Notes under the pieces: model-generated | Told to the model about the DNA's origin: nothing | The model's database searches: none | What the model saw: the letters and a program-made list of their open reading frames with translations, nothing else | Shown here: positions 33,054 through 41,341 of the stretch, in pieces | Position numbering within the stretch: position 1 is the first letter of the stretch | Layout of the letters: every line of letters starts with the position of its first letter | Translations under genes and position numbers: made by a program | NCBI RefSeq assembly: GCF_017833415.1 | Contig: NZ_JAFICC010000013.1 | Span: forward strand, 62,001-126,000 | DNA length: 64,000 bases | Direction: 5' to 3' | From: Flavobacterium sp. 1355 | GTDB taxonomy: Bacteria; Bacteroidota; Bacteroidia; Flavobacteriales; Flavobacteriaceae

Positions 33054-33755
33054 TTATTTTTTAATCTGGTTAAGAATATCATTCATCATTTCGATTTGCA
33101 CTTTCTGAATTTCGATCAGTTCCTGTTGCTGATGCATTATTAAATGATCAATTTTATCGTGAATCATTCTGATTTCTAATTCTGATTTTAGGTTAATCAT
33201 ATAATCTTTTTTAGCACGATTACGATCTTTTTCTTCCTGGCGGTTCTGGCTCATCATAATTACCGGAGCCTGCAAAGCTGCAATACAGGACAAAATCAAA
33301 TTTAGCAGAATAAAAGGATAAGGATCAAAACCTTTATTAACGAGAATCCAGACATTTGAACTAATCCAGATCACTATAAAAAGCAAAAAAGAAATTATAA
33401 AAGTCCAGCTTCCTCCAAAATCTGCTACTTTATCTGCAATTTTTTGACCAAAATTTCTGCTTTCATCTTCATCTTCTACAATAGTTACTATAGATTTATC
33501 TTCTTTTAAAGATTCAATAACACTTTTCTCCAGATCAGACAATGCGCCTATTTCTGTAGACAAATAAGTTGCGATATATTTCTGACGGTATTTATTTAAC
33601 TCTTCAATGGAAATAAAATCGGCGTCACAAAAATCGGGATGATCTTTTATAATAAGCCCTAAAATTGGATTATGAATAGATTTTCCTGAAATTTTTTCAT
33701 TTGCAGGAAAAGACAGGTTAGAAATGGCACTTTTAAAAGTTGAATTATTTTTCAT
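33054..33755 (-). CDS. DUF1003 family membrane protein
   Basis: 233 residues. The core about 125-205 has GGSWTFIISFLLFIVIWISS, then FDPYPFILLNLILSCIAALQ and the hallmark APVIMMSQNRQEEKDR. This is the DUF1003 arrangement of two membrane helices followed by a charged helix. The N-terminal 100 residues are soluble; the C-terminus is a long helix likely to form a coiled coil. Function unknown. Confidence 0.88.
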   Translation of the reverse strand: MKNNSTFKSAISNLSFPANEKISGKSIHNPILGLIIKDHPDFCDADFISIEELNKYRQKYIATYLSTEIGALSDLEKSVIESLKEDKSIVTIVEDEDESRNFGQKIADKVADFGGSWTFIISFLLFIVIWISSNVWILVNKGFDPYPFILLNLILSCIAALQAPVIMMSQNRQEEKDRNRAKKDYMINLKSELEIRMIHDKIDHLIMHQQQELIEIQKVQIEMMNDILNQIKK

Positions 33756-33947
33756 TTTGAATAAATTTTACCGGCTAATTTAAGCATTTAAGTTCTTATG
33801 GATCATACAAATCAGATCCATTTAAAATACTTTCATTTATCACAAATACGATTCACAAAACAAAATTTCTTTGTTCAAATCTTGCCTTTATTTACAAAAA
33901 ACGCCTTACTTTTAACGCTTCAAAAACATTCATTCAATTTTTTAATT

Positions 33948-34739
33948 GTGTCAAAAAATCTTATCATACAAAATATAAAAGCTTTAAAAAGCCACTCCAA
34001 TATAAACTACGGGATCAAAACTAAAACAGAAGACTTTACCGAGAAGCTTTTTTATACCCTTTTTGATTCAAACGCGCCGTTAGATCAGAGTATAGATGAA
34101 CTTGAAATCAGGTTTAAGGAAATTGCTGTTCTGGCCTGTAAAAAGCCGGAAAATTTATGCGAATCTATCTGGGACCGTTTTTTGGAAAAACTTCCAGGGG
34201 TTCTGGAAAAATTAAATCAGGATGCCGAATACATTTTAGAAAACGATCCTGCCTCAAACAGTATTGATGAAGTTTATTTGGGATATCCGGGTTTTTATGC
34301 GATTGCTATTTACCGCTTAAGCCATGAATTATATCTTTTGGACTTATTGCTTTTTTCGCGTTTAATGAGTGAATATGCACATAGAATTACAGGAACAGAC
34401 ATTCATGCGGGAGCCAATATTGCATCACCGTTTTTCATTGATCACGCAACCGGAATTGTTATCGGAGAAACTACAGTAATTGAGAAAAATGTAAAAATTT
34501 ATCAGGGAGTTACTCTGGGTGCTTTGAGCGTTAGCAAAGAAATGAAAAATGCAAAACGACATCCTACGGTAGAAAAAAATGTATGCATTTATGCAAATGC
34601 CACCATTTTGGGAGGACAGACCGTAATTGGAAAAAATAGTGTTGTGGGAGGTAATGCCTGGATCACCAAATCGATTCCTGCAGATTCTATTGTGCTGAAT
34701 ACTACAACTACAGAAGTTAAAATAAAAGAAAGAAAATAA
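33948..34739 (+). CDS. cysE: Serine O-acetyltransferase
   Basis: 263 residues if translated from GTG 33948 (MSKNLIIQNIKALK). The helical N-terminal domain is followed by left-handed beta-helix repeats from about residue 150 (GTDIHAGANIASPFFIDHATGIVIGE contains the catalytic His of HATG) and the tail NAWITKSIP. The frame is open up to ATG 33798, but the 50 extra residues are aromatic- and Leu-rich and unlike the family, and no other in-frame ATG lies near the conserved start. It makes O-acetylserine for the cysM gene 1 bp downstream. Confidence 0.85.
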   Translation: MSKNLIIQNIKALKSHSNINYGIKTKTEDFTEKLFYTLFDSNAPLDQSIDELEIRFKEIAVLACKKPENLCESIWDRFLEKLPGVLEKLNQDAEYILENDPASNSIDEVYLGYPGFYAIAIYRLSHELYLLDLLLFSRLMSEYAHRITGTDIHAGANIASPFFIDHATGIVIGETTVIEKNVKIYQGVTLGALSVSKEMKNAKRHPTVEKNVCIYANATILGGQTVIGKNSVVGGNAWITKSIPADSIVLNTTTTEVKIKERK

Positions 34740-34740
34740 T

Positions 34741-35628
34741 ATGGGCCCACAGAAACTGCTTGACCTAATTGGGAATACGCCATTGATGGAAACAGTCAAT
34801 TTGGTTAAAAATAAAAACGTAAAACTTTTATTGAAGCTGGAAGGAAATAACCCCGGAGGAAGCGTAAAAGACAGAGCTGCGTATAATATGATTGCTGCTG
34901 CTTTGGAAAGAGGCGACATCAAAAAAGGTGATAAATTAATTGAGGCAACAAGCGGAAATACAGGAATTGCCCTGGCTATGATTGCACAATTATTTCAAAT
35001 AGAAATAGAATTAGTATTGCCGGAAGATTCAACAAAAGAACGTACACAAACAATGCGTGCTTATGGTGCAACAGTAATTCTGACACCTGCAAGTGAGGGT
35101 ATCATTGGTTCCCGTGATTATGCCGACAAAAAAGTAGCGCAGGGAGGTTATGTAATGCTGAATCAGTTTGCAAATGATGATAACTGGAAAGCACATTATA
35201 AAACTACAGGTCCCGAAATATGGAACGATACCGAAGGTACTGTAACTCATTTTGTTTCTGCAATGGGAACAACAGGAACTATTATCGGAACTTCGACTTA
35301 CTTAAAAGAAAAAAACAAAAACATTCAGATCATTGGCGCACAGCCAAGTGACGGATCACAAATTCCTGGAATCAGAAAGTGGCCACAGGAATATTTACCA
35401 AAAATATTTGATGCATCAAAGGTCGATACAGTAATTGATGTCACAGAAGAAGAAGCGCGTGAAATGACTAAACGTCTTGCTCTGGAAGAAGGTGTTTTTG
35501 CGGGAATGAGCAGCGGCGGGTCTGTTGCCGTAGCTTTAAAAATTGCAGAAAAACTAGAATCGGGAGTTATCGTAGCGGTTATTTGTGACAGAGGCGACCG
35601 TTATCTTTCTTCGGATTTATTTGATTAG
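34741..35628 (+). CDS. cysM: Cysteine synthase B (O-acetylserine sulfhydrylase)
   Basis: 295 residues, PLP fold type II. The PLP Lys is in NNPGGSVKDRAAYNMI (about residue 44), with the substrate loop EATSGNTGIALAMIA and FAGMSSGGSVAVAL near the C-terminus. The shorter length and the lack of the CysK C-terminal extension suit CysM. It uses O-acetylserine from the coupled upstream gene. The following intergenic repeat begins 2 bp after its stop. Confidence 0.93.
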   Translation: MGPQKLLDLIGNTPLMETVNLVKNKNVKLLLKLEGNNPGGSVKDRAAYNMIAAALERGDIKKGDKLIEATSGNTGIALAMIAQLFQIEIELVLPEDSTKERTQTMRAYGATVILTPASEGIIGSRDYADKKVAQGGYVMLNQFANDDNWKAHYKTTGPEIWNDTEGTVTHFVSAMGTTGTIIGTSTYLKEKNKNIQIIGAQPSDGSQIPGIRKWPQEYLPKIFDASKVDTVIDVTEEEAREMTKRLALEEGVFAGMSSGGSVAVALKIAEKLESGVIVAVICDRGDRYLSSDLFD

Positions 35629-35629
35629 A

Positions 35630-35747
35630 AAGATGCTAAGGTTCTGAGATGCTAAGATGCTAAGTTTTTTTTAGCTTTAAACTTATCAATTCAGAACCTG
35701 CAATCTAACAAATCTTAGCATCTCAGAACCTTAGCAACTTAGCAACT
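35630..35747. repeat. Octamer-periodic intergenic repeat, copy 2, with facing arms
   Basis: The left arm (35630-35664) is built of octamers such as ATGCTAAG and GTTCTGAG; the right arm (35714-35747) of CTTAGCAT, CTCAGAAC, CTTAGCAA. Segments 35635-35656 and 35714-35735 are perfect 22-bp inverted repeats around a 57-nt loop. It fills the gap between cysM and the aldo/keto reductase gene, whose ATG follows by 9 bp. Confidence 0.82.
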
Positions 35748-35756
35748 CAAAAAACA

Positions 35757-36743
35757 ATGAACTACAGAAAACTAGGAAAAACAAATTTTAATATCTCCGA
35801 AATCTCACTGGGAACCTGGCAGGTTGGAGGAAAATGGGGATCAGGTTTTAATGATAAAACTGCAGATGAACTTCTAAATACCGCAATAGACAATGGCGTT
35901 AATTTTATTGACACTGCTGATGTTTATGAAAATGGTTTAAGCGAAACTGCGGTTGGTCGTGTTGTCCGTTCGCGATCTGAGCGTATTTATGTTGCCACTA
36001 AATGCGGAAGGCATATTAATCCGCATGTTAATGAGGGATATCAGCCAAAAATACTTCAGAAATATGTTGAAGACAGTTTAAAAAGAATGGGATTAGAAAC
36101 CCTGGATCTGATTCAGCTACACTGTCCTCCTACTGAAGTTTTTTACAGGCCTGAAATATTCGAGATGTTTGATCGCTTAAAAGATCAGGGTAAGATTTTG
36201 AATTTGGGCGTTAGTGTAGAAAAAGTTGAAGAAGCCTTAAAAGCAATCGAATTTCCTAATGTAACTACCGTTCAGATTATTTTTAATTTGTTCCGCCAGC
36301 GTCCGTCTCAATTGTTTTTCGCTGAAGCAAGAAAGAAGGATGTCGGCATAATCGCCAGAGTTCCTTTGGCAAGCGGACTTTTAACTGGTTTATTTGATTC
36401 AAAAACTACTTTTGATGCTCAGGATCATCGAAATTTTAATCGTAACGGAGATGCTTTTGATAAAGGCGAAACGTTCTCAGGAATAAATTATGAGTTAGGA
36501 CTAAAAGCAGTTCAGGAATTAAAAAGCTTATTTCCAGACGCTCAGAATCTTGCTCCTTACGCATTACAATGGATTTTGAGTTTTAGCGATATTAGCTGTA
36601 TTATTCCCGGCGCTTCAAAAAATAGTCATGTCTTATCCAATTTATCGGTTTATAATTTACCAGAATTAAGTGCCGAAAAAATTAAGGCTATGAATGAAAT
36701 ATACGAAAAGTATATCAAATCCTCTGTACATCATCTTTGGTAA
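35757..36743 (+). CDS. Aldo/keto reductase
   Basis: 328 residues, (beta/alpha)8 barrel. Catalytic residues are visible: FIDTADVYENGLSE (Asp, Tyr), VATKCGR (Lys) and LIQLHCPP (His), then the NADPH-site GIIARVPLASGLLTG and IIPGASKNSHV. It reduces aldehydes or ketones with NADPH; substrate unknown. The octamer repeat lies directly upstream and no separate TAnnTTTG was seen there. Confidence 0.93.
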   Translation: MNYRKLGKTNFNISEISLGTWQVGGKWGSGFNDKTADELLNTAIDNGVNFIDTADVYENGLSETAVGRVVRSRSERIYVATKCGRHINPHVNEGYQPKILQKYVEDSLKRMGLETLDLIQLHCPPTEVFYRPEIFEMFDRLKDQGKILNLGVSVEKVEEALKAIEFPNVTTVQIIFNLFRQRPSQLFFAEARKKDVGIIARVPLASGLLTGLFDSKTTFDAQDHRNFNRNGDAFDKGETFSGINYELGLKAVQELKSLFPDAQNLAPYALQWILSFSDISCIIPGASKNSHVLSNLSVYNLPELSAEKIKAMNEIYEKYIKSSVHHLW

Positions 36744-36827
36744 TCAAACAACCTGTTATCCTTGAGATTTGTCTTATAATGTTATTTTTTATAATATTTC
36801 GTACCCTTTTTCTTATTTATAAAATAA

Positions 36828-36835
36828 TATTTTTG
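36828..36835 (+). promoter_or_regulatory. -7 promoter element of the duplicated-domain lipoprotein gene
   Basis: TATTTTTG (TAnnTTTG), 25 bp upstream of ATG 36861. Confidence 0.58.
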
Positions 36836-36860
36836 AAAAAGTTATCAAAAAAAAAGTATT

Positions 36861-37610
36861 ATGAAAAAAATAAGTTTATTAGCAATTGCTATCTGCCTAA
36901 CGCTAAATTCGTGTAACAGTGATGATTTAATAAAGTATACTGATAAGGAAATCAAGACTGAAAAAAACACAAAAAACAAAGAAAGCGAGGAATTAACAAA
37001 GTTGTACAATAAGATTTTGGAACTTTCATTGGTAAATTCTCAAACATGCGATAATGCTAAGGATTGGGCTTTTACAGCAATTGGATCAAAAAGTTGTGGA
37101 GGCCCAACAGAATACATTGCCTATTCCTTAAAAATAAATACTGATAACTTTCTTAAGAAGGTAAAAGAATATACAAATAAGCAATCAGAATTTAATACAA
37201 AATGGGGAGTGGTATCTAGTTGTGAGGTGATTCCTGTACCAAAATCAGTTGAATGCGTTAATGGGAAACCGACACTTGTTTATGAAAATATTCAGAAGGA
37301 AGAAGAACAAAATTTAAAAAATCTGTATAATGAAATTGTGACCTTCTCACAGATAAACTCCAAAACGTGTAATAATCCGAAAGAGTGGGCTTTTACAGCA
37401 ATTGGTATAAAATCTTGCGGTGGAGCAGAAAAATATATTCCTTATTCATTAGCAATTGACAAAGATGCTTTTCTTGGTATGATTAGCAGATATAATGACC
37501 TGCAGAATAAATTCAATGAAAAATGGGGCATTAATAGTATATGCGATATTACTCCTGTACCAACATCTATTGAATGTATGGATGGAAAAGCAACATTAAG
37601 TTATAAATAG
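36861..37610 (+). CDS. Lipoprotein with two tandem copies of a four-cysteine domain
   Basis: 249 residues. Signal peptide and lipobox LNSC (Cys18), followed by Asn-Ser-Asp-Asp, which fits a surface export signal. Two copies of a domain, about 47-141 and 154-248, share WAFTAIGxKSCGG, the FNxKWG motif and the ExxNGKPTL-like end. Cysteines at 63, 79, 121, 132 recur at 170, 186, 228, 239, a constant offset of 107. They probably form disulfides in each copy. I have seen single-domain relatives in flavobacteria, but the function is unknown. Confidence 0.83.
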   Translation: MKKISLLAIAICLTLNSCNSDDLIKYTDKEIKTEKNTKNKESEELTKLYNKILELSLVNSQTCDNAKDWAFTAIGSKSCGGPTEYIAYSLKINTDNFLKKVKEYTNKQSEFNTKWGVVSSCEVIPVPKSVECVNGKPTLVYENIQKEEEQNLKNLYNEIVTFSQINSKTCNNPKEWAFTAIGIKSCGGAEKYIPYSLAIDKDAFLGMISRYNDLQNKFNEKWGINSICDITPVPTSIECMDGKATLSYK

Positions 37611-37693
37611 TATAAAGCTTTGAACTCTGTGTTTCTTAGTTGCATTAAATATTTCAGCTTCGTCTATGATCGCTTATATTTTAAGCTTTTAAT

Positions 37694-37725
37694 CTTAGTA
37701 TCTTTGCAACTTAGAAACTCAGAAT
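37694..37725. repeat. Octamer-periodic repeat, copy 3, containing a -7 promoter element
   Basis: Octamers CTTAGTAT, CTTTGCAA, CTTAGAAA, CTCAGAAT. The junction of the first two reads TATCTTTG (37699-37706), a full TAnnTTTG match, 31 bp upstream of ATG 37738. Degenerate related sequence extends back to about 37615. Confidence 0.65.
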
Positions 37726-37737
37726 TTTCAAAATTAA

Positions 37738-38184
37738 ATGCTTACAAAATCAAATTTCAAAGAATGGTTTAACAGATATAAATATGCAGAATTAGCAAGC
37801 ACGTCAGCAGCACTTCTCACCTCTTTGTTCAGTAAAATTTATAGCGGATTAACAACTGCTTACTTAATTACTTTTGCAGAATATCTGGCATTCTATGGGG
37901 TTATCCTGATCTTGTCTTATAAAAAAATAGCACGTCAGCATAAAGTTGATAACAAAAAAACAACATTTAGAGAAATTCTTTCGCTGGTAAAAAATCTGAT
38001 TTTAGAATTTGGTTATCCGGCTTTTTTAGACTTTCTGGTAGTCCGTCCGTTTTGTATGTACTGGATGCCTATTTTGTGTGGCAATTATTTCTTCGGAATC
38101 ATACTTGGCAAATTAACAGCCGACTCCTGCTTTTATTTCTTTACCATTATAAATTACGAGATTCTGAAAAGACGACGAAACTAA
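37738..38184 (+). CDS. Hypothetical membrane protein
   Basis: 148 residues, four predicted membrane helices (about 15-35, 43-61, 85-105 and 110-140) with Lys/Arg-rich loops between. The last stretch has VVRPFCMYWMPILCG. I do not recognise the family; similar sequences occur in flavobacteria as uncharacterised membrane proteins. Its stop overlaps the stop of the opposite-strand histidine kinase gene by 4 bp. Confidence 0.72.
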   Translation: MLTKSNFKEWFNRYKYAELASTSAALLTSLFSKIYSGLTTAYLITFAEYLAFYGVILILSYKKIARQHKVDNKKTTFREILSLVKNLILEFGYPAFLDFLVVRPFCMYWMPILCGNYFFGIILGKLTADSCFYFFTIINYEILKRRRN

Positions 38185-39230
38185 ACTTCAAATACAATCT
38201 TAAATTCAGCTCCTTTGTTTTTGCCTTCACTGGCTGCGGTTAATTCTCCTTTATTTCTTTCAATAATTTTTTTGCATAAATACAATCCAATACCGGTAGA
38301 AGATTCTTTTGCAGTTCCTAAACGGCTCATTTTAGTGAATTTTTTAAATAATTCATCAATCTGATGTTTATCAAAACCTACTCCTTTATCAGTAACGGTA
38401 ATAATCAATTTTTCATTTTCAAAGTAGATTCTCACTTTGATTTCACTATCAAAATAAGAAAATTTGATAGCATTGCTTATTAAATTTACCAAAACCTGAA
38501 TTAGCAAACCTTCATCAATTCTTAGTCTGGCCTCGACTAATTCTAAACTTAATGAGAGTTTTATATTTTTATCCAGTAAACGCTGTTCTACCTGTTCATT
38601 TATAAAAGGTAAAATAGCGGGAAACACAATTGTTCTTACTTCCTGACTTATTTTTGCTACCTGATCGTGTTCATTAAGTAATTTTATAAAATTATCAATA
38701 TATCGAAATTGCAAATTTGTTGATTCACAGATTAAACCAGCCAGATTTTTTACAGAATCTGAGGGATTTTCACTTATAATAAGGTTTGCAAGCCCTTGCG
38801 GATTTCCGGCAAAATTTTTTAAATCATGCGAGAGCATATAAATCAAATCCTGTTTTTCGTTTATAAAACTTTCTGCTTCGTAGATAGATTCCTGAATATT
38901 ACACATCAACAAACCGGCCTCATCTGAATATTCTGTTGGTAATACTGATAATTTCCTGTCATTCCTGTAATCGTCCAGGGATTTTGACGCTATTGCAATC
39001 GGCATTATTAGCTGTTTTAATACCACCAGGGTAATTAAAGTCGCCAACAAAGTCATAGCAATAGAAAAAATCAGGATAGAAGCCGGAGAAATATTATTAT
39101 CAAAAAAAAGAACAAAAAATAAAATACCGATCAGAGGGATGTGTATACCTATAAATGCAACAAACAAAAACTTGGATGCATAACTTTTTTTTAAAAAGCC
39201 AATTTTTGAAAGATTGTGATACAACTTCAT
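38181..39230 (-). CDS. Sensor histidine kinase
   Basis: 349 residues from ATG 39230. Two N-terminal membrane helices (about 20-44 and 51-74) enclose a very short periplasmic loop, so sensing is likely in the membrane. A HisKA-type H-box YMLSHDLKNF (His135) follows, then the HATPase_c domain with N-box VNLISNAIKFSY, G1 VTDKGVGFD and G2 STGIGLYLCKKI. No response regulator is adjacent, so it is an orphan. The start codon follows a promoter at 39286-39319. Confidence 0.9.
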   Translation of the reverse strand: MKLYHNLSKIGFLKKSYASKFLFVAFIGIHIPLIGILFFVLFFDNNISPASILIFSIAMTLLATLITLVVLKQLIMPIAIASKSLDDYRNDRKLSVLPTEYSDEAGLLMCNIQESIYEAESFINEKQDLIYMLSHDLKNFAGNPQGLANLIISENPSDSVKNLAGLICESTNLQFRYIDNFIKLLNEHDQVAKISQEVRTIVFPAILPFINEQVEQRLLDKNIKLSLSLELVEARLRIDEGLLIQVLVNLISNAIKFSYFDSEIKVRIYFENEKLIITVTDKGVGFDKHQIDELFKKFTKMSRLGTAKESSTGIGLYLCKKIIERNKGELTAASEGKNKGAEFKIVFEV

Positions 39231-39285
39231 AAAAAATAACAAAAACAATAGGTTAAAAATGTAGCATTTGGGAGAATTGCTAAAA

Positions 39286-39319
39286 CAAAGTTACTTTTTA
39301 TAGTTGATTAAACTAACAA
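39286..39319 (-). promoter_or_regulatory. Promoter of the histidine kinase gene
   Basis: On the minus strand TTG (39317-39319), 23 bp, TAACTTTG (39286-39293), fitting TTG-N17-23-TAnnTTTG. The leader is about 50 nt. Confidence 0.55.
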
Positions 39320-39354
39320 AATAAAAAAAATGGTAAAATATTTTAAAATTTAAA

Positions 39355-39384
39355 TTTGAAAAAGTTTACAAACCCTTATTTTTG
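39355..39384 (+). promoter_or_regulatory. Promoter of rlmD, abutting the start codon
   Basis: TTTG (39355-39358), 18 bp, TATTTTTG (39377-39384), a full consensus match. Only 4 bp separate it from ATG 39389, so the message would be leaderless or nearly so. The TTG used for the longer open frame is part of the -33 element. Confidence 0.72.
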
Positions 39385-39388
39385 CGCT

Positions 39389-40801
39389 ATGGGAAGAAAA
39401 AATACAGACAAAGTTGTCTTTCATCAAATTCAAGTTCTTGATGCCGGAGCAAAAGGTGTATCAGTAGCAAAAGCTCCTGACGGAAAAGTAATCTTTATTC
39501 CGAATGTTGTACCTGGTGATGTTGTTGACGTACAAACTTTTAAAAAAAGAAAAGCCTATTATGAAGGCAAAGCCGTAAAATTTCACGAATTATCAGATCA
39601 TCGTATTGAACCTGTTTGCGTTCATTTTGGAGTTTGTGGAGGATGCAAATGGCAAAATATGAAATACAGCCAACAGTTGCATTACAAACAAAACGAGGTA
39701 AAAAATCATTTGCAGCGTATCGGAAAAGTCGAACTTCCTGAATTCGAAACTATTTTGGGTTCAGAAAAACAATTTTTCTACAGAAATAAAATGGAATTTT
39801 CTTTTTCGAATAGCCGTTGGCTAACTGAAAAAGAAATTGAAAGCACAGATGATTTAGGAAACAGAAATGCTTTAGGATTTCACATTCCTAAAATGTGGGA
39901 TAAAATTCTTGATATCACAAAATGTCATTTACAGGAAGATCCTTCAAATGCTATACGCAACGAAATCAGGGATTTTGCCAATCAACATAATTTAGCCTTC
40001 TTCAATCCGAGAGAACACTCTGGTTTACTGCGCACTGTAATGATTCGAACTGTTTCTACAGGAGAGATTATGGTTTTAATTCAGTTTTTTCAGGAAGACA
40101 AGAAGAACAGAGAGTTAATTTTGGATCACTTGTACGAAAAATTTCCACAGATAACTTCATTGCAATATGTTATAAACGGAAAAGCAAATGATACAATTTA
40201 TGACCAGAACATAATTTTATACAAAGGAAGAGATTACATTCTGGAAGAAATGGAAGGTTTAAAATTCAGCATTAATGCTAAATCATTTTATCAGACCAAT
40301 TCTGATCAGGCGTATGAATTGTACAAAATAACTCGTGATTTTGCAGGCCTTACGGGTAATGAAACTGTTTATGACTTATATACAGGAACGGGAACTATCG
40401 CCCAGTTTGTTTCTAAAAAAGCCGGAAAAGTAATTGGCGTAGAAAGTGTTCCGGAAGCCATTCTGGACGCTAAAGCAAATGCAGAACGCAATAATATTAC
40501 TAATTGTGAGTTTTTTGTTGGTGACATGAAAGTTGTATTTAACGAAAGTTTTATTGCACAACACGGAAAACCTGACGTAATTATCACAGATCCTCCAAGA
40601 GATGGTATGCATGCTGCTGTTATTGATCAGATTCTAAAAATTGCTCCCAAAAAAGTAGTTTATGTAAGTTGTAATTCTGCCACACAGGCGCGCGACCTGG
40701 CTCTAATGGATGGTAAATACAAAGTAACGAGAGTTCGTCCTGTAGATATGTTTCCGCAGACACATCATGTTGAAAATGTTGTACTTTTAGAACTTCGATA
40801 A
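39389..40801 (+). CDS. rlmD: 23S rRNA (uracil-1939-C5)-methyltransferase RlmD-type
   Basis: 470 residues. An N-terminal TRAM domain (about 8-65), a [4Fe-4S] site with Cys77, Cys83, Cys86 (VCVHFGVCGGC) and a later Cys in ITKCHL, then a class I methyltransferase domain with YDLYTGTGTIAQF, the catalytic DPPRDGMH and the nucleophile VSCNSATQARDL. It methylates 23S rRNA with SAM. RlmD and the related RlmCD/TrmA cannot be separated with full certainty by eye. DUF6452 and DUF6048 genes follow in the same direction. Confidence 0.92.
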   Translation: MGRKNTDKVVFHQIQVLDAGAKGVSVAKAPDGKVIFIPNVVPGDVVDVQTFKKRKAYYEGKAVKFHELSDHRIEPVCVHFGVCGGCKWQNMKYSQQLHYKQNEVKNHLQRIGKVELPEFETILGSEKQFFYRNKMEFSFSNSRWLTEKEIESTDDLGNRNALGFHIPKMWDKILDITKCHLQEDPSNAIRNEIRDFANQHNLAFFNPREHSGLLRTVMIRTVSTGEIMVLIQFFQEDKKNRELILDHLYEKFPQITSLQYVINGKANDTIYDQNIILYKGRDYILEEMEGLKFSINAKSFYQTNSDQAYELYKITRDFAGLTGNETVYDLYTGTGTIAQFVSKKAGKVIGVESVPEAILDAKANAERNNITNCEFFVGDMKVVFNESFIAQHGKPDVIITDPPRDGMHAAVIDQILKIAPKKVVYVSCNSATQARDLALMDGKYKVTRVRPVDMFPQTHHVENVVLLELR

Positions 40802-40813
40802 GAAAAAATATAC

Positions 40814-41341
40814 ATGAAAAAAATAATCTCTTTTTTATTGCTATTTGCTTTTGGTTTGTCCGGCTGCGAGAAAGATGATATTTGCGATGCAAATACGCCA
40901 ACAACTCCCCGATTGATAATCACATTTTATGATATCAATAATCCGACCGTGAGAAAAAAAGTCACCAACCTTAAAGTAATTGGCTTAGATCAGGACGAAG
41001 GAATTATTTTTAATGAATCGGCTCTGGATGAAGCAAAATATCTGACAACCAGCGACTCTATTGCTGTTCCGCTAAGAACAGATGCACAAACGACAACCTA
41101 TGATTTTATATTAAATTCCGGAAACCCTAATCCATTACTGATCAATTCAGACCGATTAAAGTTTGATTACACCCATCAGGAAATATATGTATCACGGGCC
41201 TGTGGTTTTAAGAGTATTTTTCAATCATTGATATTACAACGAACAGATCCTAATGCAGACGGATTTTGGATGCAGGATATTTTTATAATAAACCCTAACA
41301 TTGAATACGAAAATGAAACACACATTAAAGTATTTTTTTAG
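40814..41341 (+). CDS. DUF6452 family lipoprotein
   Basis: 175 residues. Signal peptide MKKIISFLLLFAFGLSGC with lipobox LSGC, followed by Glu-Lys-Asp-Asp, which fits the Capnocytophaga-type surface export signal K-(D/E)2. The rest is predicted beta-rich with ICDANTPTTPRLIITFYD near the start. The family is paired with DUF6048 in flavobacteria. It lies 12 bp after rlmD and overlaps the next gene by 29 bp, indicating translational coupling. Confidence 0.85.
   Translation: MKKIISFLLLFAFGLSGCEKDDICDANTPTTPRLIITFYDINNPTVRKKVTNLKVIGLDQDEGIIFNESALDEAKYLTTSDSIAVPLRTDAQTTTYDFILNSGNPNPLLINSDRLKFDYTHQEIYVSRACGFKSIFQSLILQRTDPNADGFWMQDIFIINPNIEYENETHIKVFF

Noticed and set aside
35757..36743. Aldo/keto reductase as part of the cysE-cysM operon
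   Set aside because: A long inverted repeat array separates them and the function is unrelated; co-transcription cannot be shown.
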